Assembly: GCA_012841765.1 (NCBI GenBank)
Contig: DUUA01000126.1
Coordinates: 1 to 6,635 of the forward strand
Source of the DNA: Acholeplasmataceae bacterium
GTDB lineage: Bacteria > Bacillota_I > Bacilli_A > ML615J-28 > CAG-698
Reading direction: 5' to 3'
DNA length: 6,635 nt
Of this stretch, positions 1 to 4,524 are shown in pieces; the first letter of the stretch is position 1; each line of letters starts with the position of its first letter. The notes beneath the pieces were generated by a model. The model saw nothing but the letters and a program-made list of their open reading frames with translations, did no database searches and had not been told where the DNA came from. A program made the translations under genes and the position numbers.

Positions 1-1
1 A

Positions 2-412
2 AATATATTAAAAAAGATTAAATATACTAATATTAGAATTATAAAACCAAAAAATAGAATTAGTGGTAATGACTATCTATATGTTTTATTTAAATATAAA
101 GATGGATATTTGCTAAAAAAAAGAAAAGAATTATATCAGGGCTACATGTATAAGATGAAAACTAATTTTCATGATGAAGCAATGGAAGAAGTACTTAAAA
201 AGTTTTCATTGGATATTGATGATAAAAAATATAAAGGGAAAATTTCTAATGGTGATAAAATATATTATTGTTATTTAATAGAAGTTGATCAAAATATTAC
301 AGGATTTGAAGCAGTTAATATGTATGATTTGGTAAACTTTAAAGCAGATGATTTTAATAAGCAAGCTATATTATCAATTATACTGAAAGAGGATTTTAAT
401 ATAGCTGTATAA
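2..412 (+). CDS. 3' part of an unidentified protein (faint Nudix/MutY C-terminal resemblance)
   Basis: The frame is open from the left edge to a TAA stop at 410-412, giving 136 residues. A start at the TTG at 110 is possible, but the same frame continues without a stop to the edge and no ribosome binding site precedes 110, so I read this as the C-terminal part of a longer gene. The visible part is Lys/Ile/Asp-rich, with alternating beta-like and helical stretches. A run IIKPKNR, then YLYVLFKYKDGYLLKKRKE, then a helix containing EAMEEVLKKF, resembles the strand-strand-helix order of a degenerate Nudix fold, such as the MutY C-terminal domain. There, a K-rich linker precedes a strand ending in LLxxR. 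No canonical Nudix box (GX5EX7REUXEEXGU) is present, so catalysis by this part is not supported. There is no signal peptide or membrane segment in the visible part. It converges on hflX with an 18-bp gap. That a real gene ends here is fairly secure; the family guess is weak. Confidence 0.7.
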   Translation, partial: NILKKIKYTNIRIIKPKNRISGNDYLYVLFKYKDGYLLKKRKELYQGYMYKMKTNFHDEAMEEVLKKFSLDIDDKKYKGKISNGDKIYYCYLIEVDQNITGFEAVNMYDLVNFKADDFNKQAILSIILKEDFNIAV

Positions 413-417
413 AATAC

Positions 418-448
418 AAAAAAACGAAGTTTATAAAACTTCGTTTTT
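418..448. terminator. bidirectional intrinsic terminator shared by the left gene and hflX
   Basis: A perfect 13-bp inverted repeat has arms at 420-432 and 436-448 and a 3-nt loop at 433-435. The core is CGAAGTTT/AAACTTCG, flanked by A5 on the left and T5 on the right. Either strand therefore ends in a U-rich tract, as expected between two convergent genes. The hflX stop codon (431-433 on the minus strand) lies at the loop, and the preceding hflX codons form one arm, so the terminator is partly coding sequence. The outermost A:U pairs can serve either as stem or as U-tract. Confidence 0.85.
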
Positions 449-1690
449 ATTTTGGTTTACCATATTGTACATTCTTTTATCAACTTTTGCTTTAATATAA
501 ATGCCATCATCACCATAAGAGATTTCAATTACTTCATAATTAGATTGTATCTCATCAACAAGTTTAGCATCATTATATGAAAATGTATTTTCGATAAAAT
601 ACATATCATCAAAGATATTATCTTCAATTGTATTAATAAGTTGTTCAAGATTTTCTTTAGTTTTAGCACTAAATTTAACGATACTTCCCCAAGTAGCTTC
701 AAGAAACAAGTGTTCTTCGATTAAATCTATTTTATTAAAAACATATATTTTAGGGATATCGTTCATCTTTAATTCTTTTAAAATATTATTTGTAACTTCA
801 ATTTCTTCTTTATACATAGTGCTTGTTGCATCAACAAGATGCAATATTAAATCTGCTTCTTTTATTTCTTCTAAAGTTGATTTAAAAGAATCAAGGAGCG
901 ATTGAGGTAAATTTTTAACAAACCCTACAGTGTCTGTAACAAGAACTTGAAAATTTTTTAATTTTACTAGTCTTGTTGACGTATCTAAAGTTGTAAAAAC
1001 TTTATTTTTTTCTGCTACTTCCTTTGTACTGTTTGAATGTTCAAGAAGGGCATTTAGTGTACTTGATTTTCCACTGTTAGTATAGCCAACTAAAGCAATT
1101 ACTTTTAAATTACTTTTTCGTCTATTTACTCTTTGAGTTTTTCTAGCTTTAATTATTTGTTTAAGTTCTTTTTTAAGAACAATAATACGATCATTAATAT
1201 TACGTTTCTCGATTTCTTTTAAAGTTTCACCACTACCTTTACTTCTAAGCGTTCCACTTGAGCCAGCTTGGCGCGACAGGTTTCTTTTCATTCCAGCTAA
1301 ACGGGGTAGCATATATGTAAGTGTAGCAATTTCTACTTGTAATCTTGCTTCTTTAGTACGAGCACGACGATTAAAGATTTCTAAGATGATATAAGTTTTA
1401 TCATAAATAACTTTTTCAGTTTCTTTTTCTAAATTAAGAATTTGCATTGGCGATAATTCATCATTAAAAATGATGCAATCAACATTGTGATACGCAGCTA
1501 GTTCTTTTAATTCATTTACTTTTCCTGCACCGATATAGTATTTAGGATTAATAGTTTTTATATTTTGGGTAATAGTATCAACTATCTCTATTCCGCAAGC
1601 CTCACTAAGGCTTTCTAATTCCTCTAATTCTTTTAAAAATATTTCATCATTTTGATTTGTGTTTGCTCCAACAATAATTCCTTTTTCCAT
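431..1690 (-). CDS. hflX: ribosome-associated GTPase HflX
   Basis: The product is 419 residues, close to the usual HflX length. HflX proteins bind the large ribosomal subunit and hydrolyse GTP; in several bacteria they split stalled or hibernating 70S ribosomes, and some relatives protect against ribosome-targeting antibiotics. Seen here: an N-terminal HflX domain (about 20-110) with the YIGAGKV motif (52-58); a basic helical middle region (about 110-195); then the G domain, with G1 GYTNSGKS (202-209), G2 TTLDTSTR (233-240), G3 DTVGF (253-257), G4 NKID (319-322) and G5 SAK (341-343); and a short C-terminal domain to 419. The sequence after DTVGF (VKNLPQSLLDSFKSTLEE) is characteristic of HflX. 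The usual GPGETQLE motif reads GSGETLKE (152-159), so this is a somewhat divergent member. The start is supported by AGGTGAT at 1694-1700, three bases before the ATG. It has its own likely promoter and lies downstream of the nrdJ terminator, so it is probably monocistronic. Confidence 0.95.
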   Translation of the reverse strand: MEKGIIVGANTNQNDEIFLKELEELESLSEACGIEIVDTITQNIKTINPKYYIGAGKVNELKELAAYHNVDCIIFNDELSPMQILNLEKETEKVIYDKTYIILEIFNRRARTKEARLQVEIATLTYMLPRLAGMKRNLSRQAGSSGTLRSKGSGETLKEIEKRNINDRIIVLKKELKQIIKARKTQRVNRRKSNLKVIALVGYTNSGKSSTLNALLEHSNSTKEVAEKNKVFTTLDTSTRLVKLKNFQVLVTDTVGFVKNLPQSLLDSFKSTLEEIKEADLILHLVDATSTMYKEEIEVTNNILKELKMNDIPKIYVFNKIDLIEEHLFLEATWGSIVKFSAKTKENLEQLINTIEDNIFDDMYFIENTFSYNDAKLVDEIQSNYEVIEISYGDDGIYIKAKVDKRMYNMVNQNKNEVL

Positions 1691-1711
1691 ATTATCACCT
1701 TTTCCTATAGT

Positions 1712-1720
1712 AGTATAACA
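1712..1720 (-). promoter_or_regulatory. probable hflX promoter, extended -10
   Basis: On the minus strand this reads TGTTATACT, an extended -10 element (TG, one base, then TATACT). I see no good -35 hexamer at 16-18 bp upstream, only A-rich sequence, which extended -10 promoters can tolerate. Transcription would start near 1705, leaving a leader of about 15 nt that is mostly the ribosome binding site (GGAAAAGGTGAT). The position between the nrdJ terminator and the hflX start fits an independent transcript. Assigned by motif only. Confidence 0.6.
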
Positions 1721-1762
1721 TATTTAAGTTGTTTCTATTTATAATATTAAGATTAACTAGAT

Positions 1763-1798
1763 AAAAAAACACTTAGAAATGGAAATTATCTAAGTGTT
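1763..1798 (-). terminator. intrinsic terminator of nrdJ
   Basis: A perfect 10-bp inverted repeat, AACACTTAGA (1768-1777) and TCTAAGTGTT (1789-1798), encloses an 11-nt loop. On the minus strand it is followed at once by seven T residues (A run at 1763-1769 on the plus strand). It begins 13 bp beyond the nrdJ stop codon, so it would end the nrdJ transcript before hflX. A shorter T run at 1803-1807 gives weak terminator character on the plus strand too. Confidence 0.85.
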
Positions 1799-1811
1799 AT
1801 TGTTTTTCATA

Positions 1812-4340
1812 CTATAATCCACATTTTAATTGAGCATTGCAATTAGTACATGTATTACACCCACCAATATTTTCAACAATTCCTTCATTACATAATGGAC
1901 AAATGTCTCCTACTTCTACGCCAATATTTCTATTAGCTTTACTTGATGGGGGATTAATAGCATCTTTTTCTTTTTTGATAGATTTCTCTTCAATTTCAAT
2001 TCCAAGATCTTGGAATTCAACTTGCTTAGGAAGATCATCTTCTTTTTTAAGAGTTAAAACTTGAGTATCTCGACTGCCATCAACATAGACAGTGCCACCT
2101 TTAGCATTACCTTTATACAGACGCATATATAAATTTTCAACATCTTCAACTGTATAACCTTTTGGTGCATTAACAGTTTTTGATATTGAAGAATCTACCC
2201 ATCTTTGAATAATACATTGAACATCAGCATGTGCTTCAGCAGAAAGTTCCATAGCATTAACAAAAATATCTGGAAGGTTATCAATGTTATATTGAGGATT
2301 ATGTTCTAAGAAAATATTTACAACAGCAGCTTTAACTTCCATAAATTTTCCAAGACGTCCACTACGGTAATATTTAAAAGCAAAATACGGTTCTAGCCCA
2401 GTTGAAACTCCTACCATTGTGCCAGTTGAACCAGTTGGTGCAATTGTTAGTAAGTGAGAATTTCTAATTCCATGTTCAAGAACTTTATTTCTAATATATT
2501 TTGGCATTTTTTTCATATAGCCGGATTCAATAAATTTTTGTCTTGAGCCATATTGGTCAAGAAAAGGAAAACTTCCTTTTTCTTGTGCTAGTTCAATTGA
2601 TTGTTCATATGAAGTAGTCGCAATAAATTCAAATAGTTTATCAACAAATTTATTTCCTTCTTTACTTCCATATTTTAAATTACAAAAAATTATTAAATCA
2701 TGAAGTCCCATAACTCCTAGACCAATTCTTCTTTCACCAAGGGCTTGTTTTTCATTTTCCTCTAAGAAATAAGTTGTTTTATCAATAACATTATCTTGCA
2801 TGCGAATTGCAACTTTAATTGTTTTACGTAATTTATCCCAATTAACATCACGTTTATCCCAGTCGATCATATTTGCTAAATTAATAGCTGCAAGATTACA
2901 AACTGAATACGGAGCTAGTGGTTGTTCACCGCACGGGTTAGTACAAACAACTTTTTGACCATAAGCAACTGCATTAGTCATATCATTAGCATTATCAATA
3001 AAGAATATGCCAGGTTCGGCAGAATACGTTGCACAAATAGAAATTAAATTCCATAGTTCACGAGCCTTAAAAGTTTTATAAACTTTTACTTTGTAGCCCA
3101 TTTTTTCCCATTCTCTAACATCGCCACAATTTTGCCATTTTTCATCGTAAGCTGCTTTTTCGCCTTTTGAATAATTATCCGTATCTGGAAATTTTAAATC
3201 ATAATCTAAGTTATGTTCGACAGCATACATAAATTCTTTTGTGATAGCAACAGAAATATTTGCTCCACTTAAAAAATCAGGATTATTAACCGAGTAATTC
3301 CCACCTTGACCGAGAATTTCTTTTGCTTTTTGCAAAGTGCTTTTGCTTATATTACCAGGATTAATTTCTTCCATTTCGATTATTGTTTCATACATTTCTT
3401 GTTCTTCATTTGAAAGAGGTGTAAATTTTAATTTATCTTTTGCTTCTCTTAATATTTCATCATCTGTTAAATTTTCTAACAAAAATAATAAAATTTTAGG
3501 ATTTTGCATTTTACTAATAATAAATTTAATAATATCAGGATGCCAATCGGCAAGCATAATCATTTGTGCTCCACGACGGCTTCCACCTTGCTCAACAAGA
3601 TGAGTAAGTGAGGATAAATCATTTAGCCAGGAAACTGAACCACTTGATTTTCCACTAACTCCCTTTGCAAGAGCGTTTTTTGGTCTTAGCGATGAACCAT
3701 TAGTACCTACGCCGCCACCTCTAGACATTATTTCCATAACTTGTTGACGATGAACACTAATACCACCACGTGAATCATGAATAAAAGGCATAACAAAACA
3801 ATTAAAATATGTTACTGAAGTATTGGAACCAGCTCCAAATAACACTCTTCCAGCAGGTACTAAATTCATTTCATTTAGTTCTGCATAAAATTGGTTTACT
3901 CTTTCTAATGTCTCACCTTGAGCTAGATTATTTGCTACTCTATGACATATTTGTTCATAAAAAAGCTCCAATGGTTTATCTACTTCCATTATTTGTTTTT
4001 TAATTAAACCGTCTTCTTGAAGTTCCTCACTCATAGCTTTATATTCATCCTCAAGACGAATAAAAACATCTGCTCCCTTAATACTTTCGATATAACCTAT
4101 TCCTCTTGTTGGGAAATTTGGGTCGTCTTTAACAACACAAATAATTAAGTCACCAACACTAATAGATTGGTGGTTAATATCTTTTTGTGAATATCGATCA
4201 AGTAGAACCATTCTGGATACACTTGAGAAGGTTTTTGACATTGTTTCTGTGTCAATTAAGAATAAATGAGGAAAGCTATCCTTAATATCTTGATTTAGTT
4301 TTTTTATTAATTGTTGTGAATACAAATGGTTTCCTTGCAT
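1812..4340 (-). CDS. nrdJ: class II (adenosylcobalamin-dependent) ribonucleotide reductase
   Basis: This 842-residue cytoplasmic enzyme reduces ribonucleotides to deoxyribonucleotides using a thiyl radical generated from adenosylcobalamin, so it needs no oxygen and no separate radical subunit. The catalytic loop NPCGE (468-472) supplies the radical Cys470 with Asn468 and Glu472. The redox pair is probably Cys181 (YFNCFV) and Cys481 (SVCNLAAINL). The 11-residue gap from radical Cys to second redox Cys matches the class II enzyme of Thermotoga. The phosphate-binding region is APTGSTGTMVGVSTGLEP (634-651). The C-terminus carries six cysteines, C814/C817/C828/C831/C834/C840: a zinc-ribbon-like tail whose last cysteines probably relay electrons from thioredoxin. 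An N-terminal region of about 120 residues (SRMVLLDRYS, GDLIICVVK) and an insertion of roughly 75 charged residues (about 279-357) resemble Bacillus-type NrdJ. I see no ATP-cone. The ATG is supported by AAAGGATGAT just upstream (AGGA core, 7-nt spacing); the stop is TAG. No frameshift or missing catalytic residue is evident. Confidence 0.97.
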   Translation of the reverse strand: MQGNHLYSQQLIKKLNQDIKDSFPHLFLIDTETMSKTFSSVSRMVLLDRYSQKDINHQSISVGDLIICVVKDDPNFPTRGIGYIESIKGADVFIRLEDEYKAMSEELQEDGLIKKQIMEVDKPLELFYEQICHRVANNLAQGETLERVNQFYAELNEMNLVPAGRVLFGAGSNTSVTYFNCFVMPFIHDSRGGISVHRQQVMEIMSRGGGVGTNGSSLRPKNALAKGVSGKSSGSVSWLNDLSSLTHLVEQGGSRRGAQMIMLADWHPDIIKFIISKMQNPKILLFLLENLTDDEILREAKDKLKFTPLSNEEQEMYETIIEMEEINPGNISKSTLQKAKEILGQGGNYSVNNPDFLSGANISVAITKEFMYAVEHNLDYDLKFPDTDNYSKGEKAAYDEKWQNCGDVREWEKMGYKVKVYKTFKARELWNLISICATYSAEPGIFFIDNANDMTNAVAYGQKVVCTNPCGEQPLAPYSVCNLAAINLANMIDWDKRDVNWDKLRKTIKVAIRMQDNVIDKTTYFLEENEKQALGERRIGLGVMGLHDLIIFCNLKYGSKEGNKFVDKLFEFIATTSYEQSIELAQEKGSFPFLDQYGSRQKFIESGYMKKMPKYIRNKVLEHGIRNSHLLTIAPTGSTGTMVGVSTGLEPYFAFKYYRSGRLGKFMEVKAAVVNIFLEHNPQYNIDNLPDIFVNAMELSAEAHADVQCIIQRWVDSSISKTVNAPKGYTVEDVENLYMRLYKGNAKGGTVYVDGSRDTQVLTLKKEDDLPKQVEFQDLGIEIEEKSIKKEKDAINPPSSKANRNIGVEVGDICPLCNEGIVENIGGCNTCTNCNAQLKCGL

Positions 4341-4375
4341 ACTATCATCCTTTCATGCCTTAAATACTTTTTAAT

Positions 4376-4384
4376 ATTATAACA
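4376..4384 (-). promoter_or_regulatory. probable nrdJ promoter, extended -10
   Basis: The minus strand reads TGTTATAAT, a consensus -10 hexamer with the TG extension. The sequence at the expected -35 position (CCTAAA) is poor. The start point would be near 4369, giving a leader of about 29 nt that holds only the ribosome binding site. That is far too short for a cobalamin riboswitch. I also see no NrdR-box-like palindrome overlapping it. Assigned by motif only. Confidence 0.7.
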
Positions 4385-4413
4385 TATAAAACAGGCTTTT
4401 AGGTATAAAAACT

Positions 4414-4461
4414 TAATGTAAATACTTTCTTTAAATTTTCATAATTTCTCTATTTACATTA
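4414..4461. repeat. 11-bp inverted repeat between the divergent promoters
   Basis: The arms TAATGTAAATA (4414-4424) and TATTTACATTA (4451-4461) are perfect reverse complements separated by 26 bp. The facing ends lie about 30 bp upstream of the nrdJ -10 on one side and about 36 bp upstream of the helicase -10 on the other, close to symmetric. Arms this far apart with no T tract are not a typical terminator. A two-site operator for a dimeric regulator acting on both genes is possible, but chance palindromes are common in AT-rich intergenic DNA. Function is not established. Confidence 0.45.
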
Positions 4462-4494
4462 TCTTAAATTAGTTATACTTTTTTGGCGATTATT

Positions 4495-4503
4495 TGATAT
4501 AAT
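4495..4503 (+). promoter_or_regulatory. probable promoter of the helicase gene, extended -10
   Basis: The sequence TGATATAAT holds a consensus TATAAT (4498-4503) with the TG extension one base before it. No convincing -35 lies at 17 bp; TTATAC at 4473-4478 would need a 19-bp spacer. The predicted start near 4510 would fall at the ribosome binding site and leave a leader of only about 15 nt. A second, weaker option is TTTACA (4453-4458) with TATACT (4474-4479), whose 15-bp spacer is short. Assigned by motif only. Confidence 0.6.
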
Positions 4504-4510
4504 AATACAA

Positions 4511-4516
4511 AGGGAG
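4511..4516 (+). promoter_or_regulatory. ribosome binding site fixing the helicase start
   Basis: AGGGAG, within AAAGGGAGA, ends 8 nt before the ATG at 4525. It is a strong match to the anti-Shine-Dalgarno sequence and is the main reason for placing the start of the right-hand open gene here. Confidence 0.8.
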
Positions 4517-4524
4517 AACTTTAT

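Noticed and set aside
110..412. A self-contained 100-residue gene starting at TTG 110
   Set aside because: The same frame is open back to position 2 with protein-like composition, and there is no ribosome binding site before 110, so a longer gene truncated by the window edge is more likely.
1837..2064. Plus-strand open frame of 75 codons
   Set aside because: It lies wholly inside nrdJ on the opposite strand, lacks a ribosome binding site, and its translation resembles no recognisable protein; it is a shadow of nrdJ.
3270..3506. The roughly 75-residue insertion in NrdJ as an intein or a foreign domain
   Set aside because: It lacks intein splice features (N-terminal Cys/Ser with a C-terminal HN-Cys/Ser/Thr junction), has the same codon character as its surroundings, and from memory matches a region present in Bacillus-type NrdJ proteins.
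3337..4003. Two plus-strand open frames (3337-3603 and 3809-4003)
   Set aside because: Both are antisense to conserved nrdJ coding sequence, with hydrophobic translations typical of the complement of a Lys/Glu/Asn-rich gene.
1812..4340. Class I or class III ribonucleotide reductase
   Set aside because: The 11-residue gap between radical and redox cysteines, the cysteine-rich C-terminal tail and the overall Bacillus NrdJ-like sequence fit class II. There is no adjacent small subunit, and no glycyl-radical motif near the C-terminus.
4414..4461. The intergenic inverted repeat as a terminator
   Set aside because: The loop is 26 nt, the stem is almost all A:T, no T tract follows on either strand, and it sits between two divergent promoters where no gene ends.
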